From Isochrysis galbana (lineage: Eukaryota; Haptophyta; Isochrysidales; Isochrysidaceae), in contig JADDIW010000104.1 of NCBI GenBank assembly GCA_018136815.1, positions 1-38,269 of the forward strand: 38,269 nucleotides of DNA, read 5' to 3'. Below are positions 10,021-19,375 of the stretch, one piece after another. The notes beneath the pieces are model-generated. The model saw nothing but the letters and a program-made list of their open reading frames with translations. It did not search any database and was not told where the DNA came from. Both the position numbers and the translations under genes were made by a program. Positions within the stretch are counted from its first letter, which is position 1. Every line of letters starts with the position of its first letter.

Positions 10021-12172
10021 AATGTGTACGAAGGGGAGAGAGGGGAAGGAGGGCGGGGTCGGGAAGAGAGAGAAAGAGAGGAGGGAAGGGCGTGGAGGGA
10101 GAGGCTGGAGGGAGAATAGGCGATGGGGGAGACGCGTGCATCGCAGAGAAAGAAGAGGGCGTGAGGGCACGACAGGGACCTTGTCAAGCGCGAGTCTCGT
10201 CAAGGCCGTAAGGGTGGGGTGGAGAATGAACTCTGGACGAGATGCGCAAGGTTTGGGGGGGAGTGGTGGTGGGGGGGGGGGGGGGGGGGGGGGGGGAGCA
10301 GACTGGACAGCAAAATATGACGAGCTCCTTGTTGAAAGGAAGCCCTCTTTCCACCGTTTAAGCAGATAGGCATCTGCACCGCTAGCCTTTCATGACAAGG
10401 CCGCCTCCACTGTTGGCGCCTAACCTTGCTCTCCATTTCCCGATCTTCCGCAGTCGATGAAACTTCCGGATATGGTCTCCGAGTTTGCCAACACTGCGCC
10501 CGAGCCAGTCCAGCTAGCCGTCAAGCAGACCGTCGCTCAGCTGCTAGGCCAAATGCCGCCGGACGTGGCGGATGGTGCCATTCGTGCACCAGGCACCTCC
10601 CTTGCCACGCTCTTCGTTTCGATGCAGGTGAGCATGCGCTTCTGGGCTAGCGGGTGCATGATGTGGACCGACTAGCCTGCTGCCCGAGCTTCGAAACCCT
10701 GCGTGCTTCAACTTTCTTGGGGACCACGCCTCACAGATGACTGGGTACATGTTCCGAAATGCGGAGTACCGCCGCCAGCTGCGGATGTCACTCAGCGCCG
10801 AAGGTATGTTGATCGCGCTCGAAGACTGGATTCACGTAGCTTGCGCCCGCGTGCCTCACCTCGTGCGGTAAAGCCAGTCAGCCGGGCATGGCAAGATGAT
10901 GCGTGGCAGAGCACGGTGGTGGGGCGACGTCGGTATCACTGGGTACCATCGAAAGCTTTCGTCAAGTTCCTGGTTGTTGCGCGCACGGTGTGCAGGTGCT
11001 GCGGGCGGCTTGACTAGGGGCAGTCTGTCTGAGGATGACGAATCTACTACACTTGCGCTTCCTCCCATCCGCGGCGAGATCTCGGTTTCCATTGCCCCCG
11101 GACTCGAGGCCAAAGTCGATGCCAACGCCTACATGCAAGAGCTCCGTTCCGAGGTAGGTGCTCGAACAGCTAATTTGCTTAACGCTCGTTGTGCGGCGTG
11201 TGCACGACGCAGTATGTCCCATTTGAGATTGTGGATCACTGTGCGCCGCATAATTGGCGTGCGGTGACGCTTGTCAGCAGTTGTACCCTGTGCGCGCCAA
11301 GGCGGGCGCATTGCCTCTCATAAGAGCGCTGGGACACGGCCGATCAGGTCGCTGCTCCGACTGCGTCGCGCGCATTGGACGAACTTGCTCATCCTGGTTC
11401 CTTTTGAGCCGGAATCACGCTGTGACCTCGACTCGGTCTACGGAGCAGCATCCCTTAGCAACATGTGGGCGCTGTCGTGGGCCCGTCGGCCGTGCAAGAC
11501 CTAATCACTTCAGACCCTTCGGTGTTGCTCCTGGCAGGTTGAAGGTCTGCGGGCGCAGCTTGCGGAGGCAAGGAAAAAGAAGCAGTCTGAATCACTCGTG
11601 GCTTTTATGCAGCGTTTGCCCCCAGAGGAAATGGCCAAGCTCCAAGGTATGCCAATGGGTGCATGTGGAGGTTGCTTTCACTGCAAGTATTGCTTCGGTG
11701 GTTGCTTCCATATTTTCGGATGCCACGCACCGGGTGGACGAGTAGATGGGCGTTTCCAGGGCTTGAGTGTACTCTTTACCACACGCGTTATCGCGACCTC
11801 CACTCACGCCTCTCCCTTGCCACCTACACCCCTATGTCTCTTTTGGTTCACGCCAGGCGACATATCGACGGAGGTACTGGAGGCCATGGGTGAGCTCGTG
11901 ACATCACTTCTCCGAGGGATGAAGATCGAGCCCAATGATGTCGCCGAGGTGAGAGGGCAATGCGAGCCGCGCGTATCTAAACCACTCCCGCTAAGCATCG
12001 ACGTTTCAATTCGTCAAGTTGGGCCAGCATGAAATCAGTACACCGCACACCCTGCGTATAGGCACCGGTGGCAAAGATGCGCGAAATGCTCATCGTGCAG
12101 CTGGTCCAAGGTTATAAGCTGCGGGAATTGGAAGTGAAGAACGAGTTGAAAGACCGCTTCTGGGACCAGTAG
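9666..12172 (+). CDS. DUF760 family protein, probably plastid-targeted
   Basis: Seven exons join in phase: 9666-9860, 10454-10627, 10737-10803, 10996-11153, 11538-11646, 11857-11948 and 12062-12172, giving about 301 residues. Residues 1-20 (AAALAVVCLPLLGWLS) look like a signal peptide. LPAPRVGRRAMVR follows as a basic, transit-like stretch, which together suggest import into a complex plastid. PEPVQLAVKQTVAQLLGQMP, then LATLFVSMQMTGYMFRNAEY, match the DUF760 domain of plant and algal plastid proteins. ANAYMQELRSEVEGLRAQL forms a coiled-coil link. A second, more diverged copy follows (FMQRLPPEEMAKLQ, VLEAMGELVTSLLRG, REMLIVQLVQGYKLRELE). The molecular function of the family is not established to my knowledge. 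An in-frame upstream Met at 9558 exists, but 9666 gives the better signal peptide. Confidence 0.85.
9937..10019 (+). repeat. (TG)n microsatellite in DUF760 intron 1
   Basis: An almost pure TG dinucleotide run of about 80 bases lies inside the first DUF760 intron (9861-10453). The Cys-Val frames across it are artefacts. A poly-G run of 26 bases lies at 10271-10296 in the same intron. Confidence 0.9.
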
Positions 12173-13427
12173 ATACTACATCGCAAATATAAGCGGAAGG
12201 ATCCATTGCTTACCCGGACTTTTCTTGCCGCCTGAAGGGGTTGGCAATAATGTCGCGCACGGGCCCGTTTGCGGCTAGCTACAATTGTGTATGGCTCTGT
12301 CTCTAAGCACTATTAGTACAGAGGTATCAATCTAGGGGCGCAAACTGTGCATGGTGGGTGGTATGTGGACGTGGACGCGAAATGAAAAAAACTTCGCTAC
12401 ATGTGCGGCGTGAGGCAGCGTGCACTATTTATGCGCTATATTCTATTGCCGACTACCGACGACCCACCCTTACCTAGTAACTTCCCCCTTCCCGTTCCCT
12501 AGGGCTTCCTTAAGGCGCGGAATCACCAAGTTGGGGAGGGCTCGCGTGCTAGGGCCCGGCCAAAATATGTAATTATTTAGGAACATGTTTGGGCCAGTTT
12601 TTGCGAGCGAGCTATTTTTACATATTTCTGCATATTTGGGCGAGCCAGAGCCCCCCCCCCCCCCCCGCGCGCTCCCCCCCCTTACTGGAGGGCACACTAC
12701 TGGGCCCCCGCGCCGCAGCGACCAGCTGTCGCATCCGCGATCGACCTTTTTGTTTTAGAAGTTGTTTGCGTTTCTATGTTCCCTCCTTGCAGGCTAGCCA
12801 CGAGTCACCGTCGCAGGGTTCTACATTCGTCCATTCGCCCTTGTTGCCCTCGCCTCCTTTGTCGCCTCCATTGTCGCTTGCTTGCCCCTCGCCTGGCTTA
12901 CCTCCTTGCCCCTCATCTGGCTTACCTCCTTGCGTGCTCCTCGCGTTTTAGGCTAAGTCGCGCGATCAGGTATCGCCGGTGCAAGGAACCGCCTCCATGT
13001 GTGACCCTGATTCCCCCTCAGGTGTTGGCCGTTGGATTATACCGTGGCGCTATTTTACTTCGGTCTTCATCAAATCACTTAAGGGTTTTCGAAAGATTCC
13101 CTCCTTATTCTTGTGCGTATACTGTCGCCCCCGTCGGATCGTCCGTCGTCCCGTCGCTCTCTTGTCGGCATTCTCTTCCTTGTTCGATCTGTCAGCGGGT
13201 TCCTGTGCGTTCCGTGATAAGGATACGTTAGTGTGGAGAGTGTTGACGTGAGTGTAGTGTCATCTCGTCGGTCCATCGGCCCCTAGTCGTTTGTCGTCTG
13301 TCGTTCTTCGTTCGTCGCTCTCGTTCTCGTTCTCGTTCCCGTTCTCGTCCCTCGTCCTCAACACTACCTCAATACCAACCCTCACCAATCCCCAAGCCTC
13401 AGCCTATCCAACCCGATCCACCCAGCT
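12173..13427. other. Intergenic with a third R1 repeat and element debris
   Basis: No gene is supported. At about 12384-12490 the start of repeat R1 recurs (AAAAAAACTTCGCTACATGT, GTGCGGCGTGAGGCAG, CCTTACCTAGTAAC). The segment CTAGGGCCCGGCCAAAATATG near 12552 resembles the ends of the inverted-repeat element at 32371. A poly-C run lies near 12650. From about 13130 to 13350 the DNA is rich in TCGT/TCTCG repeats, reminiscent of an element leader sequence. Confidence 0.45.
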
Positions 13428-13631
13428 ATGTCCGCTCCGTCGTCGCGCTCGCCCTCGCCCAAGCCCGTCCTCCCGCCTTTCTCTGTTGAGGAGGTGGTCC
13501 AGCCCGTCATTGGCCACCCCCCAACTTCCGCCGCGCCTCTCGCCGCTTCCCTTCCGTCCCTTCTGTTCCCATCTGAGGCAGTGGTAACCTCGGATCCGTC
13601 ACCAGCACAAGCACAACATGCCCGGAGGTGA
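13428..13631 (+). CDS. Short Ser/Pro-rich hypothetical ORF
   Basis: The frame is 67 codons, beginning MSAPSSRSPSPKPVLPPFSV and ending in a stop at 13629-13631. It has no recognised domain. It follows a TCGTTC-rich leader and ends about 180 bases before repeat-family copy C. It could be an N-terminal exon, part of a mobile element or a chance frame. Confidence 0.2.
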   Translation: MSAPSSRSPSPKPVLPPFSVEEVVQPVIGHPPTSAAPLAASLPSLLFPSEAVVTSDPSPAQAQHARR

Positions 13632-13851
13632 GGCAGAGCGTGCCTCAGCCGCTCTCCTTGCGCGCGCGCGCGTGAGTGAACCCCCCCCCCCCCCCCCCTT
13701 GTTGTCCTCACGCAGCTCGTTCGAATCGCTCATCCTCGCGCGACTGGTGAGCATCAAACATCAAATCACACCAAGTCCAAGTCCCCTACGTGGGCCCTTG
13801 CTGTAAGGATTACCTTGAGCCTTTCTCAAAACTATTGTTATAGTTTGAACT

Positions 13852-14865
13852 ATGGAGCGTGCCGCGACCGCTCCCGAGCCCCAGGCGACCCTCGCCACCG
13901 CGCCCCACCTGGGACGCCCCATGCCGCCCGAGGCGGCTCGTCAGAAAGCCCTCTCAGAGCCCATCCAACCCATCCAAACCACACCCGCGCAGGCGCGCGG
14001 GGTGGCGAGCACTGGCACCGAACAAGTTGCCACCATGGCTCTGCGTAGCATGCAGGGGGTCTTGGAGACCCCCTCCAACAGTGGGAAACCCTCCCACCCC
14101 AAGAGCACCTCATGTGGGAGGGCAGCTCTGCTGCCCTCCCCATGGTGGAAACCTCTACCATCAGTGCACCCATCATGGGAGGGCACTTCACAACCATCAA
14201 TCTTCCCTGGAGAGCACCCCATGCCTCTGTTTCCCAACTTGTTGACACACTTGTTTTCTTCACCCCACTCCCACTCTTGTGGGCCACAAGTACCTACAGC
14301 GCAGTGCCCTGCCTTGGGCTCTCTTTCAACACTAGACTCCCTCTCCCACTCCCCCTTCACACCACAACCCACCCAAACAGCACGAATCCCCTCACCCTCA
14401 CCCTCTGTTTCAAGCACCAAAAATTTCAACTCAAGACCCATGTTGATACACTTATCGTTTTTACCCCACTCTTGTGGGCCACAACTATCTACAACTCAAT
14501 GCCCTTTGGGCCCTCTTCCAATACTTGAATCCCTCTCCCACTCCCTCTTCCAACTACAACCAACCCAAGAAGCACAAACGCCCTCGTCCTCTATTTCAAG
14601 CACCAATAATTTCGACTCAAGACAAGAGGGAGGACATGTCTTGAGGCGGCGTCGCTGCCCATGCCTAGCGCAAGGGTATAGCGCCCCCACTCAGACATCT
14701 CCTTCCCCACAGCTCCTCTCTGAGGAGTTGCTCCTCTCCCTCCCATTAGGCCCCCTTGCCTGCGAGACCAGAACCGGATCCTTGCGTAGGGGGCTGTCTG
14801 AGTGTGGAGGGAGGGGCGCTCTGGCTAGCGCAGGTAGAAAGCTAGTGAAGAGCTGGGTGGCATAA
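13852..14865 (+). CDS. Repeat-family ORF, copy C (337 codons)
   Basis: The frame begins MERAATAPEPQATLATAPHL and aligns with the start of copies A and B. Further on, similarity to copy B lies in a different frame: MWEGSSAALPMVETSTISAP at 14112 corresponds to MGGGSIAATPMVVTPTSSAP in B, so C or B has shifted frame. An internal tandem duplication of about 190-205 bases (14238-14443 and 14444-14630) repeats a Ser/Pro/Thr-rich segment with LTHLFSSPHSHSCGP and LIHLSFLPHSCGP. No domain is recognised. Whether the protein is made is unknown. The open frame may be incidental, and the conserved hairpins at 14055-14073, 14116-14140 and 14163-14187 may be what selection sees. Confidence 0.4.
   Translation: MERAATAPEPQATLATAPHLGRPMPPEAARQKALSEPIQPIQTTPAQARGVASTGTEQVATMALRSMQGVLETPSNSGKPSHPKSTSCGRAALLPSPWWKPLPSVHPSWEGTSQPSIFPGEHPMPLFPNLLTHLFSSPHSHSCGPQVPTAQCPALGSLSTLDSLSHSPFTPQPTQTARIPSPSPSVSSTKNFNSRPMLIHLSFLPHSCGPQLSTTQCPLGPLPILESLSHSLFQLQPTQEAQTPSSSISSTNNFDSRQEGGHVLRRRRCPCLAQGYSAPTQTSPSPQLLSEELLLSLPLGPLACETRTGSLRRGLSECGGRGALASAGRKLVKSWVA
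14238..14630 (+). repeat. Tandem duplication inside copy C
   Basis: Two units of roughly 206 and 187 bases share CCACTCTTGTGGGCCACAA, CTCCCTCTCCCACTCCC and TTTCAAGCACCAA in the same order. The units differ by several small insertions and substitutions, so the duplication is not recent. Confidence 0.7.
14616..14645 (+). repeat. Perfect 9-bp hairpin
   Basis: CTCAAGACA and TGTCTTGAG flank a 12-base loop. Downstream, 14713-14736 reads CTCCTC-TCT-GAGGAG-TTG-CTCCTC, so the middle arm can pair with either neighbour, each time with a three-base loop. Confidence 0.65.
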
Positions 14866-14988
14866 GGGGGGAAGGGTGCTTGCGCTTGCCGCGGCAGGGT
14901 GTCCTGTCTTGAGTGAGCGCTAGTCCCGTTCCTTTGCCGCGCCGCGACCCATAAAAATTTGTTAAAAAATTACCTTGAGCCTTTCTCA

Positions 14989-15361
14989 GTTCTCAGGCAC
15001 TCAACATAACGGGACGAATCGCATGAACACAATAACCGCTCCTCACTACCGAACTACCCGCCCTCTATCCCCAGATATGCAGCAGCCCGCGATCTATGAC
15101 GCGACTTCCGAGATAACCACACAAACAACCAACCGATAGCCCGACGGCGCTAGAGGAAGGAAGGAGGGAATCATGCCGCCGAGGATCGGTCCACGCCGCC
15201 TGCCATCGGAAGCCCCACACACCCAGACCCTAGGTAGTGCACGAAGGGACGCGCTGCGCAGGTGGAGGGGGTATAAGAGAAGCGGGCGAGGATACGTAGA
15301 TGCCTGAGCAGGGTCGCGCGCGCGGCGAGATTATAAAGAACTTTTTTAAGTTAAAAATTTT
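14989..15361. other. Non-coding, nothing recognised
   Basis: No open frame with a recognisable domain is present and no repeat was identified, apart from an AT-rich patch just before 15361. Confidence 0.4.
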
Positions 15362-15478
15362 AAGACCGGGCAAGCGTCGAAAGTGAGCGTATTGAGTATC
15401 GGCCTTCCAGAACGGGAGAGCATCGCGAACATCTTCCGACAGCTGGGCGTAGAACTAGTGGAGAAGAAGCCGGCCTGA
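15362..15478 (+). pseudogene. Fragment of the unknown protein encoded at 26251-26755
   Basis: The frame reads KTGQASKVSVLSIGLPERES, then IANIFRQLGVELVEKKPA and a stop. This matches the C-terminus of the minus-strand ORF at 26251 (TGQSSKVNILSVGLLEQES, then IASLFRQLGVDLVEG, stop) at both protein and DNA level. Only the last 38 codons are present, preceded by AT-rich DNA (AAGTTAAAAATTTTAAG). It is either a truncated duplicate or a terminal exon whose upstream exons are missing. Confidence 0.55.
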
Positions 15479-16183
15479 GCATGAAGGGTGAAGCCGCCCT
15501 GGGAATGAAGAATGAAGGGTGAAGCCGGCCTCCTGGCTCCTGGGTATGAAGAGCTTTCGTTTGTGATGCGCAAATATATACGTGTGGCAGATGAACCCCG
15601 TCTCAATATTGTGACTGGAACAATAGAATATAAAACATTATGTGCAAAAACACAACACCGCCACACCCCTAATTAAAAACAAAAAGGCCGCCTGGTCTTC
15701 ATTCGACGGAACGGCCGACGTTTGGTGGGCGCGGCCGCTTCGCCAGCGACCAGCGACTGTTCCGCGTGGTCTGGGGGGCCGCCCTCGGCGGGGGGGCCGA
15801 TGGAGAGGAGAGGCGCGCCGGCGCGCTCCATGGCCATGGCGACCAACTATAAGGCATTAGTTGCGCGCGTCACCTTTGGAACTTGCTCCCTGATGCTCGG
15901 CAGCTTTTCTTCAATTCTAACATGCCCACAATGTACAATGTCTCAAACAAATGTTTTTGGTCGCTTGCTTCCAAAAGTCTCGACGTTACATACCGGACCA
16001 CCCATACCTAAACAGCTCGTCATAGCTCACGTGATACACACAAGGGTCGGGGTGGCCGTTGTGCGGTATCGGCTGAAAGTAAACTCAACGGATCGCCCCC
16101 CACGCCTAAGGCACCCAGCACCTCGAGCGGACCGCCGCCGGAAGTAGGACACCCCCAGCTTGCGCTTTCGATTGGCCGTGAGA
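15479..16183. other. Intergenic
   Basis: A local duplication of GAATGAAGGGTGAAGCC-like text occurs at 15480-15525. GC-rich palindromic text (GGCGCGCCGGCGCG) lies near 15812. No gene is supported. The last part is downstream of the MINDY-3-like gene and may include its 3' UTR. Confidence 0.4.
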
Positions 16184-18579
16184 TTAAGAAATGCTTGGCT
16201 CTTGCCCCTCCCATTCTACCGAGGCATCGTGCCATCTTGTCCGAACGACGGCAGCGATGCCACGTGAGTCAACGGGCATACCGCGCGCGGCGCCCGGCGT
16301 GACCTAAGGCAGACTAGTGGTGATCTTGTGAGCGAGGCACGCATGGCGCTGCAGCTGTCCACCAATATTGGCTGATCAGGGAGCGCGCACCTTGAGCTCG
16401 GATAGCACGCGCTTGTGCTCATGGCCGCGCGTCGCGAGCCCATTGTAGTGATAGAGTGTCAGCGCCCCGCCCGAGGCCGCTGCAGCCGCAGCCGCGGCGT
16501 GTGATGCTTCGAGCTGTGCCGCGGCTCTCGCCGCTTCCTCGGCGGCAGAAGCGCCGACTGCAGCGGCGGCCACCTCCCTCGCCGCTTGTGCAGCTTCGCC
16601 GCCAGCCGCCTCTGCCATACGCGCGGCAGCGGCAGCGGCCGCCGCCGCCTGGATGGCGACAGGGTGGCGCGGCTTGAGGTGCCGCTGGAAAGCATCCCAG
16701 GTGATGAGCGAGAGGCCGTCGGGATCCATCTACGCGGGAGCGATAGAAGTTGCGCAAGGGCGACCCGTCAAGCATCCGCCTGGCCTATGTCGCGCATTGG
16801 GAACATGGAACGAGTGCATGCAACGACCAAGTGGGACGGGGCGGCCCAGCATCTCGCACGACTGCGCGCCTGCTTGCGCAATTCGTCTTCCGATGGTAGC
16901 TCGCCAAACTCGTCGCCCAAGCTTGAAAGTAAATCGCGCAGCCGATCGGCGGCGATAAATCCTTGCTCATCTCGGTCGAACTCGGAGAAGCGCGCGAGAA
17001 GCATCTCTTCGACGGCGGCGAGCGGTGACGCAGCGCTCACGCTGGTGCTCAGCCCAAACCTGCACGGGCGGCGAGTGGGCAACAGCTGAGCGTTCTGCAA
17101 TACGTGCGTGGGCGCGGCAGGAGCAAAGAGGCGAGAAGCGGATGGGCAATTCTCACAGCAACGAGTAGTGTGTCTGTGAGGCGACCACCCACAACGGCGA
17201 GGCCGGTCCCTTGAGCCGTGAGCCAACCTCGATGTAGCGAAGGGCCTCAAGCTCGGACAAAAGGCCGACAGGGGGACGAGCAGTGATGCCGCGCAGAACG
17301 AGTCCGCCTGATCGGGCGCGTTCAGCAAGGGGAGTCAAGTTGGTTCTGAGGTTGCACGGTGGGAAGGGCCGCAAGCGGCGCACCTCCAAGGTCGCGCTCT
17401 CCGTCGAAGACGTTGGCAACGGCGTTGCCACAAATCATCAACGCAAGCGCCTCCTGCCGTGCAGAGTGGGGAGGACGGTGGGTGCAGGTACGGGTAAGCG
17501 GGCGAGCAGACGTCGTCAACATTACACGCGCCGCGCGCCGCGCACCTGGGCGCAGTGACCAAACGTGGGGTCTAGCAGCGGTGCCGAGCCGTCGTCGCGC
17601 TCCGACGCAACGACGTCAAGACCGCGCGAGAGGAGCGCTGAGCAGAGGAAGCCTGCAACCGTGGCGAGTGAGGGTGGTCAATGGCGTGAGGTGATGCGAG
17701 GGCAGCCGGCAAGGTGGCGGCGCACCGAGCGCAGCGCAGCCGAAGCCTAGGCCAGGCAGCCGCGCGGTTGTAGTGGCTAACGTCGCTTCCCACGAGTGAG
17801 CCTCCACAGCGCCGACCGTCAACTGTGCAAGCACTTCGCCAAGTGGCCGCTCTAGCATCCCGGCATCCTCGCCGACAGACGGTAGGGCGATCACCGCCAC
17901 GCCGCGCGGCGTGACGCTTGCAGCCGCAGGCGAGCTTGCTGCCTGCCACAGCACGTCGGCGAGCGCAGCGGCGAGCGCGCTTTCGGCCTCCTCGGCGCTT
18001 GGCGTGAGCGAGGTAAGCGAACCCTCCTCGGACCACCCCCCGGCCTCTACTTGCTGCCGACGGCTCCGGTCTGGCTCGAAGAGCAGCCGGCGGAGAGTGA
18101 ACGCTTGCACGGCGGCAAGCACTGCGCACGGCCCACCTTGTGACTGGCCGAGGCCCGCGCTGAAGCAGAGCGAGCCTGAGGGTGGCTTCGCCGACACTGC
18201 GGCCGGCGGCGCGAATGCGATCGGCTGCTGCAACCACTGGCGCTGCACGGTGGGCGATGCGCTGCCTGGGCGATGGAGCGAGGGAGCCAGGAGTGGGCTC
18301 AGGTTCGTGTGATGTTAGACGAATGCGAAAAGGGAAGGCCAACCATAACACCCAGCGAGACGCAACGAGGCGCAAGGCACGCTTCACACACTGCCAGTCC
18401 CTCTTGAGGGTCGAGGTTTCTCAAGCAGCGCACCAAAAATGAGTGCGAGGAGCTGGGCGGAGGAGCTCATGCCTGTGGAGCCGAGCTCGTTGCTGCTGTA
18501 TGACGAGGCAGCCGCACCTAGAAGAGGCGTGGACGCGGGGCGTGAGGAAGGGAGAAAAGCAGTGTGTGTGTGTGCGCGC

Positions 18580-18613
<34 letters not shown>

Positions 18614-18942
18614 AGAGAGAGAGAGGGGGGAGAGGGAGAGAGAGAGGGAGAGAGAGGGAGAGGGAGGGAGAGAGAAAGAGGGAGAGAGAGGGAGAGAGAG
18701 AGAGGAAGAGAGAGAGAGGAAGAGAGAGAGAGGGAGAGAGAGAGGGAGAGAAGAAGAAGTGCGTGCCGTCTCTCGCCTGTACTCTGCATCGAGAGCGCGA
18801 GGGCCGCACGTAGTTCTGCCTCCTCGTCGTCGTGCTGCTCGAGCGACGACGCCAGAGCGCGTGCCAGACCGTCCTCCTCGCCCTCCATAGAGAGCGCCAG
18901 CGCGGCGGCCATCTCCTCCGAATCGCTCCTCGCGCCGCCCAT
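16184..18942 (-). CDS. MINDY-3-type (FAM188A-like) deubiquitinase with three N-terminal UIMs and an EF-hand-like insert
   Basis: Nine minus-strand exons join in phase: 18942-18783 (or 18777), 18517-18434, 18265-17726, 17652-17546, 17453-17384, 17307-17157, 17059-16870, 16729-16391 and 16303-16184, about 586 residues. MINDY proteases cut Lys48-linked ubiquitin chains. Catalytic landmarks are QGGPCAVLAAVQAF (Cys near residue 128) and SPLWVVASQTHYSLL (His). GNAVANVFDGERDLGG, VGLLSELEALRYIEVGSRLK, the EF-hand-like FSEFDRDEQGF, VDPDGLS-like MDPDGLSL, LTLYHYNGL and the tail VRTRWHDASVEW all match MINDY-3 in order. The N-terminus adds three ubiquitin-interacting motifs (EEMAAALALSME, DGLARALASSLEQ, AELRAALALSMQ). 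An Ala-rich insert of about 60 residues splits the EF-hand region from YHYNGL. Intron 7 (16869-16730) is GC-AG. Confidence 0.9.
18563..18752 (+). repeat. (TG)n then (AG)n microsatellite in MINDY-3 intron 1
   Basis: A TG run (about 18563-18613) passes directly into a GA-rich run ending about 18752. It lies in the first intron of the minus-strand gene. Long Leu/Ser and His/Thr frames across it are artefacts. Confidence 0.85.
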
Positions 18943-18975
18943 CGCGCCCACCGGGAGGGGAGGGAGGGGGGGCAG

Positions 18976-19092
18976 CCTTTTTCTTTTTTTGGGGGGGGGG
19001 CAGCCTTTTTCTTTTTGGGTTGGGTGGGTAGGCAGCGTTTTTCTTTTTGGGTGGGTAGGCAGCCTTTTTCTTTTTGGGTGGGGGGGCAGCCT
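18976..19092 (+). repeat. Minisatellite, about four units of roughly 28 bases
   Basis: The unit is GGCAGCCTTTTTCTTTTTGG plus a variable GGGTGGGTA spacer. The copies differ in spacer and G-run length. It lies immediately upstream of the MINDY-3-like start codon at 18942, so it may sit in the promoter region of that gene. Confidence 0.75.
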
Positions 19093-19108
19093 AGATGGGA
19101 AATACGGT

Positions 19109-19375
19109 GCTGGTACTAGGGCCTGCAAATACAGCCGAATACAAATGTTGTATTTGGCCTCCGGCCAAATACAGTTCAAATACATTCGAGGCCTACGACT
19201 ACAACCCAGGACGCGCTTCAAATACAGCCAAATACAAATACAGATGTATTTGTATTTTGCCTCTGGCCAAATATAGGCCCAGGCCAGGATATCCGGGATA
19301 TCTATTTGGATATTTGGGCAACTTTGCCGGAAATAGATATCTTTTGGATATGCCTGGGATATTTAATAAAAAATA
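19109..19375 (+). repeat. AAATACA foldback-type repeat
   Basis: TGTATTTGGCC (19149-19159) and GGCCAAATACA (19163-19173) form a perfect 11-bp stem with a TCC loop. A second, slightly degraded hairpin of the same design lies at about 19250-19272. The block continues with CAGGATATCCGGGATATC and related GATAT palindromes to about 19365. A fragment of the same family is at 9499-9540. It encodes nothing visible and behaves like a non-autonomous element. Confidence 0.6.

Larger units (their letters stand above)
13809..14988 (+). mobile_element. Retroposed element (copy C) flanked by 16-20 bp direct repeats
   Basis: ATTACCTTGAGCCTTTCTCA occurs exactly at 13809-13828 and again at 14969-14988. Between them lies about 1.14 kb that begins with the motif shared with copy B (13825-13846) and ends in the A/T-rich tail AAAAATTTGTTAAAAA. 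A 5' element boundary, an A-rich 3' end and a long target duplication are what target-primed reverse transcription leaves. The last four bases, CTCA, could belong to the element, so the duplication is 16-20 bp. No reverse transcriptase is encoded, so the element is non-autonomous. Confidence 0.7.

Noticed and set aside
9896-10369. Cys-Val and His-Thr repeat proteins
   Set aside because: These are translations of a TG microsatellite inside a well-supported intron.
13710-13735. TTCGAATC text as a tRNA T-loop
   Set aside because: No acceptor or anticodon stem could be found around it.
18421-19221. Upstream extension of the MINDY-3 start to 19221
   Set aside because: The extension translates the 28-base minisatellite (KRKRLP-type repeats). 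The Met at 18942 directly precedes the UIMs.
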